Shown here: positions 10,296 to 20,509 of the stretch, in pieces
Position numbering within the stretch: the stretch's first letter is position 1
How the letters are laid out: every line of letters begins with the position of its first letter
Assembly: GCA_021464525.1 (NCBI GenBank)
Contig: JADRCO010001140.1
Span: 1 to 22,161 of the forward strand
Direction of reading: 5' to 3'
Source of the DNA: Rhizophagus sp. LPA8_4_AMF
Lineage: Eukaryota > Glomeromycota > Glomeromycetes > Glomerales > Glomeraceae
Length of the DNA stretch: 22,161 nt
The notes under the pieces: model-generated
Database searches by the model: none
Told to the model about the DNA's origin: nothing
The model's input: only the letters and a program-made list of their open reading frames with translations
Position numbers and translations under genes: made by a program

Positions 10296-11431
10296 ATGAA
10301 GTTCAGGATAATTTTTGCTATAACGACTTTTCTCGTGATATCAGTGATGATAAATAGTCAAGTTCTGGAAATTGACGAAGGTTTTTTTTTTTTGTGAAAT
10401 CATTATTTTTTTAAAGTTTTTTAAGTTTTATTTGTTAACGAAAATTTAAATTTTTTTTTCTTTTCTTTTCTTCGATCAATTCGGTCAACTCGGAAATTTT
10501 CTGGTATAATCGATTAATCAATTCGAATTCCTAACGTTAACAGAATTTGAAAAAGGTAATTTATTATTTGTAAAAATATGTTATATATTTTAAATTTATA
10601 TATTATATCTAATTAATTTCTTTATTGTAGTTACATGTGGTTCAGCAATTAAAATGACACATATACCTTCAAGTTATAAATTACATTCACATTCTGTAGC
10701 ATATGGTAATTACAATCAAAAGAATTATTTTGATAAAAAGAAAATCATCTAAACTAAAAAAATTTATCTTTCTTTAGGGAGTGGATCAGGACAACAAAGT
10801 GTTACAGGACTTCCGGATGCTGATGACCCAGAATCACTCTGGATAATAAAGGGAGCTCATGGTGAATCATGTCAAAGAGGGTAAATAATCTAAAGTTCTA
10901 ACTGATTTCTCTAATCATTTATATTATTTATTTATTCGTAAATGACATTTATATGTTTTTATTTATAGAGAACCAATTAAATGTGGAGCAGTTATTAGAT
11001 TAAAACATTCAGGTACTAATAAATTTTTACATAGTCATCATCATCGTTCACCAATATCAAAGCAACAAGAAGTTAGTGCATTTGATGGATTAGATACAGG
11101 TAATTGACTTTTTTAATATTTGAAAACTTCATAATATTTATTTTTATTATATATAAAGTTCTATTTGATAAAATAATTTTCTTACTCTTTTGTAGGGGAT
11201 AATTGGAAAATAATTTGCTTAAATAAATCTACAACATATTGGTTAAGAGAACAAAAATTTCAATTATTACATGCAGAAACTTCTGCATATTTAATTGCAA
11301 ATGAGGAATATGTATATAATAATCCTATTAATGGACAAATAGAAGTATCTGCTACTAAGAAGACTGGTGAAAATACTGAATGGGCTGTTCAAGAAGGAAT
11401 ATATTTTTCTGATAGAAATTATAATAATTAA
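10296..11431 (+). CDS. SDF2: SDF2-like secreted MIR-domain protein, six exons
   Basis: Exons: 10296-10380, 10544-10555, 10631-10705, 10778-10880, 10969-11099, 11196-11431, giving 213 aa (animal SDF2 is about 211 aa). Residues 1 to about 22 form a signal peptide: basic MKFR, then a hydrophobic core, ending near NSQ. Three MIR repeats follow at about 33-85, 92-148 and 150-206. Seen motifs are VTCGSAIK (33-40), LHSHSVAYGSGSGQQSVTG, the conserved ESLWIIK, IKCGAVIRLKH, FLHSHHHRSPIS, QQEVSAF, GDNWKI and GQIEVSA. The Cys pair C35/C90 and the LHSH/GSGSGQQSVTG block are family hallmarks. SDF2 proteins work in the ER lumen with ERdj3-type DnaJ co-chaperones in protein folding and quality control, and MIR repeats also occur in O-mannosyltransferases. 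There is no HDEL/KDEL-type tail (it ends NYNN), so retention would depend on a partner, as in animal SDF2. All but one intron are phase 1. The 12-nt second exon (EFEK region) is supported by flanking splice sites and frame, but it could be skipped without shifting the frame. Confidence 0.92.
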
Positions 11432-13827
11432 AAAAAAAAGAAAGAAAATAAAAAAAAAATAATAATAATAAATTTAAAAAAAAAAGTAATTTATAGTAAT
11501 AATATAGAATTTTGATAAAATTTGGTTTTTTTTTATAGTTGCATATTTTCAATTGATTTAACGTATTTAATTAATAAAAAAAAAATAAATTTTTTTAAAC
11601 AAGTTTTTTTTTTTAAAAAAAAAAAATCTCGATCATATTTGTGTATAAAAAAATCCGGATAAAATATCGGAATCCGGATAAAACAAGCATCAACAGTTAA
11701 TAAATGATTCACAATGTTTATGGTCCCCTAACAATAATGTTTTTTTCAGCAATTCATCACTAATACAATAACCTTTATTGCTAGATTGATATCATGTGAT
11801 CTTGAATCATCAAAGAAACGAGATTTTAATCTGTATGAGTCAGAAGGTCATCAGATCAATCTGTGCGACAACATATTAAAGCCTATTGCAAATAGCTGCT
11901 TTATTATTTATACGTTTACGCTAAAATTCAACTGGAAGTAATTGTTTATATTAAAGTTCATTTATGGACCAACCATACGATACATTATCTAGAGCCGCTA
12001 CGTGATGCAAGAAAATTGGCCCTCGCTTATTCACAAAGGCATTCACGGACAAGCCTTTTCGGTAGGTTAAAAAGCTTACACCTCAAATTATTTTGCACTT
12101 ATCTTACTTATCTTTAACTATGTTTGTGTTCGCAGATTATTCTAAATGCTTCGCGAAAACGAAGCCTCACGAATGAGAGAAAAAATTCTCTTTTTATGCT
12201 TGGAAAAGACTGACTTGTTCACGGGAAGCAGAATGTTTCAAGAACGAAATTGAAATGGCACAAATAATTTCTGAAGTTGTCATTTCCCGTTATTATAATA
12301 GACGACCCTGCGCTTATTGCTTATTTATCAATTATTATTCATGAACTATGAATTTGAAAGGAATTGTTTAAATTCATTTTCTAATCAAGAAAAAATAATG
12401 CTCTTAAAAGATAATACTAAGATGCACACACACATCTATTATTCAATCGACTAATGATATGAAGAAGAAAAAGAAGAAAACAAGAAAGAGCATTTATTAT
12501 AACCTTGGACAACCGATTTTATTCTAATTCTGCAATAAATATAGCGGAAAAATTTGGTGAGTATATTTATATTCTTTTCCATGAGTATGAGTATATGTAA
12601 TCATCTTAGTATATATATAATAAAATATTCCAGATTTCAACTATTTGCCATTTTCAGTTTTGGTCATCTAACCATCTAACTCTTTTAACCTAAAGAATAA
12701 GGTTTCAGATGACATTTTTCAACAACGACATTCTTGAATGTTTTTTAAGGAGATAAGATACGCGAGACTCCTTTCATTCCATTACTTGAAACTTTCTACG
12801 GTTAACTCAAGAATCGATTCGCATGAATCGACGGGTTTTGCTTCAATTGTATGGCATCTATTTTCACCAAACTAAAGACTCTTCTTTTGATATTATGAAC
12901 ACTATATTCATTATGATACAGTAAGAATGTGAAAATTAATAATGGTTCAGGCCAATGATAGCGAGCGATCTAAATACATCAAAGATTCAAATGACTGGTC
13001 ATGTCTTCCATGTCAAATGACGAATGACAAGCGATTCGATGCCATCAGACAAAATTAAAATTCCACTCATTTCAGATCAATGGATTAGAGTTGGTCAATT
13101 ATCAAAGTGAAAATAATCGTGATCACATTAAATAATATTAGTATATTTATTAGCATTTATGTGGTAAATCTAGTTAAAATTATTAATAGTACCTTTAATT
13201 TTTTCATTCTTAATTCTGGTTCACTTTAGAATAAATTTGACCAATATTATAGAAAATGGTAAGGTCATTCGATGAATGTAATTTAGAGTCATTTCAAATA
13301 ATTTCTTTAGCACATTTATTAAGATAGATTTCGGCTTCATCTCATGATGAATAATAGTTTAGTACACACTTCGGACTAATTACATTTATATATACTGTAA
13401 ATAACATTTAATATAAAAATGTTATTTTTAATATATCTAATAAAAAAGAAATTTTAAATTAATTTATACTGTATATAATAATTTTTAAATATCTACTGTA
13501 TATAATTAGAGTTTCTATAGCTAGATATCATTTATAAAAAAGAAACGAATTTGGTTATTTACCATCAGTGTGATTTATACCGGACAGATTATCAGACATT
13601 TATCATATAGATTATTATACTACCCTTATTACCTAATTTGCATGGTACCATACTAAATAAATTATGTAAATATACAATTCTATGGGTAAATTTATGTCGG
13701 AATTAATCAATTTAGCGAATTTTTGTGATATGCGAAAAGAATGCCCGAGGAAAATAGCATGATTTGATCAATCTTATATAATTTATTCAAGATGATATCG
13801 ATCGAAATAAAAAGCAAAATAATGACC
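11432..13827. other. AT-rich spacer downstream of the SDF2-like gene
   Basis: No gene is supported. The stretch right after the stop is A-rich and probably holds the polyadenylation region. A short tandem (11652-11684) and a 7-bp palindrome TCGATTC-GCAT-GAATCGA (12814-12831) are the only notable structures. No reading frame shows family motifs. Confidence 0.55.
11652..11684. repeat. Short tandem of a 19-bp unit
   Basis: AATCCGGATAAAATATCGG is followed at once by AATCCGGATAAAAC, a 1.7-copy direct repeat of period 19. Each copy contains the palindrome ATCCGGAT. It could be the end of a decayed foldback or transposon, but I cannot find a partner inverted copy in the window. Confidence 0.6.
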
Positions 13828-14234
13828 TGTAATGCCGAAATAGTTTAGATGTGACAAAAATTGTGAAAATTGTTGACATTGAAAAACTATTTCGGCATTT
13901 TCACTGATTTTGACGTGTCGAACTATTTCTGCGTTTTTCAACAATTTCGACGTGCCGAAACTATTTCGACATTTCGACTTACCGAAACTATTTCGACTTA
14001 CCGAAAATATAACTATTTCGGCATTTTCGACAATTTCGGCATTTTCGAAACTAGTCGAAACTAATTCGAATTACCGAAACTATTTCGGCATTTTCGACAA
14101 TTTCGGCGTTTTCGAAACTAGTCGAAACTATTTCGAATTACCGAAACTATAACTATTTCGGCATTTTTCGACAGTTTCGGCATGTCGAAACTATTTCGAC
14201 GTGCCGAAACTATTTTGACAATTGCATCATTACA
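13828..14234. mobile_element. Non-coding foldback/MITE-like element built of short hairpins
   Basis: A 407-bp block with no real gene. The ends are inverted: TGTAATGCCGAAATAGTTT on the left, and on the right AAACTATTTTGACA then ATTGCATCATTACA, which matches the reverse complement apart from a small insertion. Inside, the words CCGAAA-CTA-TTTCGG and GTCGAAA-CTA-TTTCGAC recur; each is a 6-7 bp stem with a three-base CTA loop. A 67-bp unit is tandemly duplicated (14013-14079 and 14080-14146) with two differences, and a third partial copy follows. No target-site duplication is clear. No transposase is encoded, so it would be a non-autonomous DNA element or a locally amplified palindromic satellite. 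The open frames across it simply follow the repeat. Confidence 0.6.
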
Positions 14235-15405
14235 TAACACTTAACAGTGCCGCGTTCCTGGCTTGTTCTTTTGATATGAACTGAATGTGTATCGAAGGAA
14301 TAAATTTTAACGATAGAAATGATGAGTGCCATCAGATTTACTAAACTTCACTTCAAGTATAAAGGAACTAAATACATTTATTCTGTCTATTTGTATCAAG
14401 GCATTTTTATTATTTTTATCAATAGATATTTATTTCATTGTGTGGCAGATTGCAAATGAACGCAAATTTTTGAGATTGAGACCTAAATGTAAAACTTATT
14501 CATCTGAAGAAGCCTTCGTTTAATAAACGCGAAATATCAGCTTTTTTTTTTAATAATTTATTGGATCTCTATACATAATATATTTATTTTATTAAAAAAA
14601 AAGGTTCATCTAAATCTATTATCTTTTTTTCTCATTAAGAACCAGAATCGATAAGAGTTTACCCTTTTTCACGTTTTTGGCTGATCGATATGACAATATT
14701 TTTTTTCTAATATAAAGGGTAGTAAAAAATCTTCCCAAAAGTATCATAATTAAACTAAAAACGGTCTTGTTACTCATTATTACTCCGTATTTAATAATTT
14801 CAAATCTTATGTTTTAATTTTTAAAATTATATCCTTTCAGTTAAAAATTCTAATAATAAAAAGTCTTACATTAAACTGTTAGGAAATATTATAATAAAAA
14901 TTAAGATTTTAATGAAACTAACATCTCAATTTTTTGTAATTTTGACTTAAAAATTATGTTAAAACACCTAACGAAGATTACTAAAAAATCAATTAACATA
15001 AATGCGGCAAATGTATTATATAATCCTTTTATTAAAAGATTGTTTAAAAAATTTTTTTTTTTACTTTGAGAATTTAATTGTTCATTTACAATTGAATTTG
15101 AATGAAATTATAAACTATATATATTATGAATAATATAAAGTTTTACGTTTTAAAGTAAAAAAAAGACATGTGAATAAATACAAATGAAATAAGTTTATGC
15201 TATATATATGCTATATATATGTGTGTGAAAAGTTGAATAATGAATGTGTTCTATATTATAATAATTCTATTGTGATGATAATGCAAAAAAATGAATGATG
15301 ATTAGTGTACATTGATTGAAAAAAAAAATGAGTGTATATAAAGTTTATAAATATGCTAAAAAAAAAAAATATACAATGAAATCCTAGAGTTTTAGGGATA
15401 ATTTG
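14235..15405. other. Spacer 3' of the beta-lactamase-like gene
   Basis: AT-rich sequence without a supported gene. One open frame of about 65 codons (14326-14523) lacks an ATG at its start and any known motif. A GCTATATATAT-type microsatellite with GTGTGTG lies at about 15198-15229. The last few hundred bases before 15406 should include the 3'-UTR of the minus-strand gene. Confidence 0.55.
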
Positions 15406-17070
15406 TTAATTTTGTTGTTGTTGTTGTTGTTGTTTAACAATATCAACTACTTTTCTTAATAATCCAAGACTTCTATCATCACCAAGAAGAGCAGTATGAA
15501 AAGCGTTCATCACGTAAGAGAAACCAATTTTTAATTCTTGATTCCATAAGAAAATACTACCACCAGAACCACCCCAACCTAAAAATTCAACATCTTCTAA
15601 ACCTTTAAGTCGGAAATAACCAAAACCACCAACACTTGGAGTAATAATTTCTTGTAATACACTATCAAATGTTGGTTCCAATCGAGTAGCGATTAAATCA
15701 TAAGTTTTATCAGATATTAATCGAGGTTCTTTCAATAATGAATTTTGTTGAAAATCAAGAGGAAGTTCATCAGTGGGAGTTGAAGTTACAATTGGAAGAC
15801 TTTCACCTTTATTGGCCATAATAGCAGCAAGTTTAGCCATAGAACGAGAATTGGTTACACCATTATAAGAAGGACCTTCTGGCATTAACATTTCAAAATG
15901 ATTCCAATCTTGTGGTTGTTGAGTACGATCAGGAGCAGTTAATATTAAAGATTTATAAGCATCAGTATTTTTATCCATCATTTGAAAGAAAATAGGATGT
16001 AATGGTTCACTAAGGAATTTTTCTGGTAAAATCATTTTAGATAACATTCTTACTAAAGGATAAGTATAAATATTTGATAAACGATCTTCAAGGAGCTTAT
16101 TTGTACTTAAATAATATTCAATATTATATTGAGGAACAATTTCTTCAGATACGATTCTACCAATAGTACGATGACGGGGATCAACCCTTCTAACAATTTC
16201 ATTTAAATACCAACCACGTGATATACCATGATAAGACCTTTTAGGGACACCATTAAAATTATGAGGTTGTTTTGCGAGAATTTCAGATAAATTATCAAGA
16301 TCATTTAAATCTTGAATTGACATATCATGAGAATCAATAAAACCAACACCAGCTCTATGTACCATTAAATCTAAAAGAGTAACATTTTCTTTACCACCTT
16401 GAGCGAATTCAGGCCAATATTTAGATATAGGAGAATTATAATCTAATAAACCTTGTTCAACTAATCTTGCAACTACTATACCAGAAAGTACTTTTGTACT
16501 AGAAAATACTAATTGTAAAGTTGAATCATCATAAGGTTTACCAGTAGAAACATCAGCGAAACCACAAGATAAATCAACCACCAATTCATTATTATAATAA
16601 ACGCTAACTTGAGCACCAACTTCTTGACCATTTTCAAAATTTTCCAAAAAAACTTGACGAACATCAGAAAATTCTTGAGATGTAAAACCACTAATAATAT
16701 TATTAGGACATCCTAAACCAATAAATTGACATGATAAAGGATGAAATGGACCACCATGAATATATCGATATAAAAAGAATAAATTTAATAAGGTAATAAA
16801 AATTAATAAACGTTTTCTTGAAATTGAAAAAGGGAATTTAAGTAATTTAGGAGAAGGTAATTTATTTTTAATTTGAATTAATAAATTACTTAAATTACTG
16901 ATATATGGTAAGGTACTTTCCGGGAGATAAGAAGTAACTTTAGAAAAAAAACTCTTTTTAGCGGATTTTGGAGAAGTAATAACATAAGTTTTTAATATTG
17001 GTAATAAAGGCGCTTTTTCATCATTATTTTCTATTATCATCGGTTCCATTTCAATATCTAAAGATGACAT
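15406..17070 (-). CDS. Membrane-anchored serine beta-lactamase-like hydrolase
   Basis: An uninterrupted 554-aa frame with no intron. Residues 1-87 are polar and basic (KSAKKS, SRKR), followed by one hydrophobic segment (about 88-104). A type II membrane protein with its catalytic domain on the luminal or outer side is therefore likely. The rest is the class C beta-lactamase/EstB/LACTB-like domain. It has the nucleophile motif S190-S-T-K193 (SxxK); PISKYWPEF and TLLDLMVHRAG (231-241), typical of this family; Y280 in SYHGISRGW, at the place of the catalytic YxN Tyr; and GWGGSGGS (498-505), replacing the third KTG/HTG motif as in esterase-type members. Homologues act as esterases or peptidases rather than on antibiotics. 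The substrate here is unknown. The tail ends in seven Gln encoded by a CAA repeat, a probably variable microsatellite. The ATG at 17070 is the first in frame and is followed by acidic residues. Confidence 0.9.
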   Translation of the reverse strand: MSSLDIEMEPMIIENNDEKAPLLPILKTYVITSPKSAKKSFFSKVTSYLPESTLPYISNLSNLLIQIKNKLPSPKLLKFPFSISRKRLLIFITLLNLFFLYRYIHGGPFHPLSCQFIGLGCPNNIISGFTSQEFSDVRQVFLENFENGQEVGAQVSVYYNNELVVDLSCGFADVSTGKPYDDSTLQLVFSSTKVLSGIVVARLVEQGLLDYNSPISKYWPEFAQGGKENVTLLDLMVHRAGVGFIDSHDMSIQDLNDLDNLSEILAKQPHNFNGVPKRSYHGISRGWYLNEIVRRVDPRHRTIGRIVSEEIVPQYNIEYYLSTNKLLEDRLSNIYTYPLVRMLSKMILPEKFLSEPLHPIFFQMMDKNTDAYKSLILTAPDRTQQPQDWNHFEMLMPEGPSYNGVTNSRSMAKLAAIMANKGESLPIVTSTPTDELPLDFQQNSLLKEPRLISDKTYDLIATRLEPTFDSVLQEIITPSVGGFGYFRLKGLEDVEFLGWGGSGGSIFLWNQELKIGFSYVMNAFHTALLGDDRSLGLLRKVVDIVKQQQQQQQN

Positions 17071-18480
17071 CTTGAAAATGGAAACAATAGAATGATTATA
17101 ATAGAGGGGAGAATAAGGTTAAAAAGGAAAGAATGTAAATAATGTAGGAACTTTGGTATTATTTTTTTTTTTCCCCACAAATTTTTTTCGTTGTATTTAT
17201 CCAAAAAAAATTCATCGAATATAATATATTCTGTTTGGGTTAACAGGGTCATTGTTAAAAAAAAGAAATGTTCGAATAAAAATTTAGATCTCAAGATCTT
17301 TGTTTATCATTCTTGTATTACATTCAACTTTTCTTTGTATATTTAAAGACCAAACAAATTCACCGTTTAATGTAAATCCTATTCCATAAAAAGTAAAATG
17401 TAAGAGAAACCTAAAAAAAGCATGGACAAAACAAAGGATATCGTTACATTCGTTACAACTATAAATTTATTAACTAATAAAACTTAAAAATCAATAATCA
17501 AAAATTTCACTTATTTGGAATACTGGTTAAAATATTAATAATTTTACTCCGTAAAAAAATTCTTAAACTTCCTTGTTTATTTTGAACAAGGAGAAAAAAA
17601 AATATGTTGTGCGAACTATTAAGGTGACACTATTGACCCTATTATAATTAATATTCCTTTGTTTTACTGATTAAAGCTTGTTAATCATTTCACCTCACAT
17701 TATTAAAATTTGCCAAATTAAGTAATTGTGGATTTGTGGATCATTATTTCGCGAATATAACGCGTAAAAAACTTATTATAAAATGTTCGACAATGACATA
17801 ATATCCACATGTACATTTTGTATATTTTGTACATACTTTTTCCGATTAATTTATCCGATATTAATTTTAATTTCATTTTTCTTATTCTACCGTTTTGGTA
17901 TATTATATTTTTCTAGAATATTATTTAATATTATTAATTTGTAATGATTCATTGATAATATGGTAACATTAATAACGATTATACATTTTTGCCAAGATAA
18001 ATATTTGCGAAAAAATTGATCTAATCAAAAATATCAAAATAATTTTAAAAAAGGTTAGTTGATGTCACAATTCTAATAAAGTTGTAGAACAGTCAAAATA
18101 TGAAACATTACTTAATGTTTTTTAAGTATATTTAATAAGGCCATATTTTGACATCATTCATACGTATGATCTTATACCGATGGGTGAAATTTATCATATA
18201 ATTGATAAAAGAGTAAACTTAGGGGTTCTGAGCCCCGAATTTTTGGTTAGATCACAACTTAAACTCGGGGAGTGAACAAATGTTTAACTTGGTGCATAAA
18301 TATTTTTTTTTTTTTTTCTTCACAACTTCGGCACGTTAGTCAACCATGTTGTCCACATTAGTCCACCATTAGTCCACAAATTAGTTCTCCATTGCTTACA
18401 TTAGTAATTTTTCATAATAAATATGTGTGGTTTTTTTTGTGTTAATTTTCGGGACAGTTTTAAAAAACGTATCTAGAATC
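17071..18480. other. Upstream spacer of the beta-lactamase-like gene
   Basis: AT-rich sequence with no supported gene. An open frame just upstream (about 17058-17294, minus) overlaps the start of the hydrolase and looks like leader sequence. Short degenerate direct repeats of TTAGTCCAC type occur at about 18335-18404, and CCCCGA/TCGGGG arms at about 18233-18268 could pair. These mark the start of the repeat-rich right end of the window. Confidence 0.5.
18335..18404. repeat. Degenerate short direct repeats (TTAGTCCAC type)
   Basis: TTAGTCAACCA, ATTAGTCCACCA, ATTAGTCCACAAA and TTAGTTCTCC follow one another at 9-16 base spacing. They look like decayed copies of a short unit. No gene or known element is associated. 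Confidence 0.5.
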
Positions 18481-18489
18481 GCCCCCAAA

Positions 18490-18832
18490 ATTCTAACCGT
18501 AAAAACTCCAATCGAATCATTAAGCATAGTGTAACTATGTCCAACCAAAACTCTATCGTATAGCACATATGTTAGGTTTCCGCATTGTCTAACCGAAACT
18601 CTACATCAGGAAATTTTTTTAGGTGTAACCATGCGACGGGGGTGTAAACTTATGTAAATATGCGGAAGCTTGTGTAAGTTTTCGTAAATTTCTTATGAAA
18701 ATTAACATAAACTTACATAGGATTGTATCCCATCGCGGGACTATAAATTCTTATATCTAAGATAATTTCCGAAAACTCTAACCAAAAATCTTAACAAAAA
18801 ATCCTATCCGAAAATGTTTATCCAAAAATATA
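18490..18832. repeat. Degenerate repeat zone with a small foldback
   Basis: Words of the form (T)CTAACCGAAACTCTA recur with changes (about 18491, 18541, 18588, 18775-18790). Within this zone, 18633-18736 is an imperfect foldback. GCGACGGG at the left faces CCCATCGC at the right, TATGTAA faces TTACATA, and an inner perfect 9-bp pair TGTAAGTTT (18673-18681) / AAACTTACA (18709-18717) encloses 27 bases. It is probably a small, decayed non-autonomous DNA element or a repeat end. Confidence 0.45.
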
Positions 18833-18889
18833 TGGTATATAAATATGCCGAATCCAGAAAAATACAAAATAACAATGAAGTACTATACA

Positions 18890-19160
18890 GAGAAAGGAGT
18901 TTCGATGAACTAATTGCATTACTTCTCAGGAATCGATTCACATGAAAAATTCAAAGAGACGTCATAAATCGAAAATTTTCATAGAATTCTTAAAGGAAAG
19001 ATTCGAATGCAAAAATCTGGGCGAATACAATGATTTATGTTTAAAAACCGATGTGCTTTTACTTGCAAATGTATGTAAACATCCATGAAATACATCAACT
19101 AGATTCAAACCACTATCATTGACTCGAGATGCAATGTTAAAATACACAAGAGTGCCCAGA
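18890..19160 (+). mobile_element. Fossil fragment of a Polinton-type (protein-primed) DNA polymerase B
   Basis: Translated plus-strand pieces resemble the family-B polymerase of Polinton/Maverick elements, with the block GEYNDLCLKTDVLLLAN followed by a DAMLKYT-like piece in the expected order. Only a small part of the polymerase is present. No capsid, integrase or ATPase part is recognised nearby, and no terminal repeats are found. It is broken, with several interruptions within a few hundred bases, so it appears old. A related linear-plasmid-type polymerase is the main alternative origin. Confidence 0.55.
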
Positions 19161-19199
19161 CGACCAATGGATAAATAGCAAGGATGAAAACCGTGTTCT

Positions 19200-20470
19200 A
19201 AAAAATTACGAAAGTTATAGGTAAGTTTAAAAGACGAGTGTTCACATATAATTAAGGATGTTTATGCAATTTATATCATCATGTATTGGAGGTCAAATCA
19301 AAATACGAAGGAGTAAGTAAAAACGGAATGAAGAACTTTGTTATTAATACATTCTTCCCTGCGCTTGGTAACAATCTTCTTGCTGATCCAATCCTTAAAG
19401 AGCGGATCTATATCAAAAAACTATAAAGCAAATAGATCCAATGACAGGGATTGTTTATTTGGAGAACGATATCATGCAAAGAATGTACGACTCATATAAA
19501 AAACGAATAACCAGATACATAGAATGGTACAAAAATAAAAGAACTTCTTGAAAACGTTGAGAATTTATACTAACTCTACTATGAACTGTCTAATGAAGAG
19601 CGTATTATTACTGAAGAAGAAATTAACAATATTAGAGAGGATCTTCTTAGAGACGATGTTGATTGAGATAAAAACTTTCGTATCAATCAGAGGTGTATAA
19701 AGTACAATATCCTATTAAACAAATTTTTTTGTTGAAGTATATTATATCCTATAAGAGATAAACAATATTATTCAAAAAATTCGTTACAGTATATGGATTC
19801 CATTACATAGAACTAGATACACAAAGAAGGTTCAACGTAAGGATTGTGATTGCGGTCAATTCATATAAAATAACTGGGAGGCTAAACATCAATCAGAAAT
19901 TTGATAAAACAGAAAATTTAGTGATACAGAATCTACCCGTATTTTCGATATTTGACAAACTGCAGACAAATCAAAGTAAAGCATTACTTTACTTCTATGA
20001 GCATAGTCAGCTAACAATCAAATTAAATAATTACTTATTAGTATTGTAGTGTAAAAACGAACGAACACACTTACTGTATATTCAGAAAGTGTAGATTTGC
20101 TATTAATTGAATAACTATTTTCTATTGCAATGGATCTTTATGTGAGAGGACATATCCTATCTTAACCAAAGAAATATGTGGTCAGATACGCAAGCCGATA
20201 GTTACTTTTTTTTGCAATCACCTCCAACTCAAGACATCAATAGTTTTGCAATATATTACAATGTATCGCACAGACATTTGATATTAACACTTTTTATCTT
20301 TGCAACTACATTTCTTGGTATACTATCTATTATTTTAAAGTGGAACAATACTAAATTTTGTTTCTACATAAAGCATGCTTAGTTAGTGAAACATCCCAAT
20401 ATGGTGGTAACAAGAACCAAATTATATGGTGTACAAATATGCAGATTGACGAAGAAGTAGAAAGGTAGAA
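19200..20470 (+). other. Decayed coding debris of unknown origin
   Basis: Several short plus-strand open pieces have protein-like composition but no recognised family. Examples are a stretch around 19320-19430, an acidic piece around 19580-19665 and a 67-codon piece at 19846-20049. They follow the polymerase fossil and may belong to the same element or to other decayed genes. None forms an intact gene. I cannot assign ends. Confidence 0.35.
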
Positions 20471-20509
20471 ACAAACTGAAAATTACGGCATAGTTTCGAA
20501 TTTTTTATT

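Noticed and set aside
11355-11552. Minus-strand frame of about 65 codons rich in Phe, Leu and Tyr
   Set aside because: It is antisense to the last SDF2-like exon and its A-rich 3' tail; the composition is an artefact of poly-A sequence.
12811-12827. GAATCGATTC-N-CATGAA shared with 18930-18946
   Set aside because: A 16-of-17 match in a 22-kb AT-rich window is close to chance expectation, and the flanks do not align well.
13870-14152. Two overlapping plus-strand frames rich in Phe, Ser and Thr
   Set aside because: They are translations of the hairpin repeat in different frames, with no independent coding signal.
13828-14234. Possible CRISPR array
   Set aside because: The repeats are irregularly spaced, overlapping and palindromic, with no unique spacers and no cas genes, and the host is a eukaryote.
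14326-14523. Plus-strand frame of about 65 codons with a hydrophobic middle
   Set aside because: No ATG start, no family resemblance and no splice partners.
17058-17294. Minus-strand frame overlapping the start of the hydrolase gene
   Set aside because: It overlaps the true start in another frame and covers probable promoter/leader sequence, with no motif.
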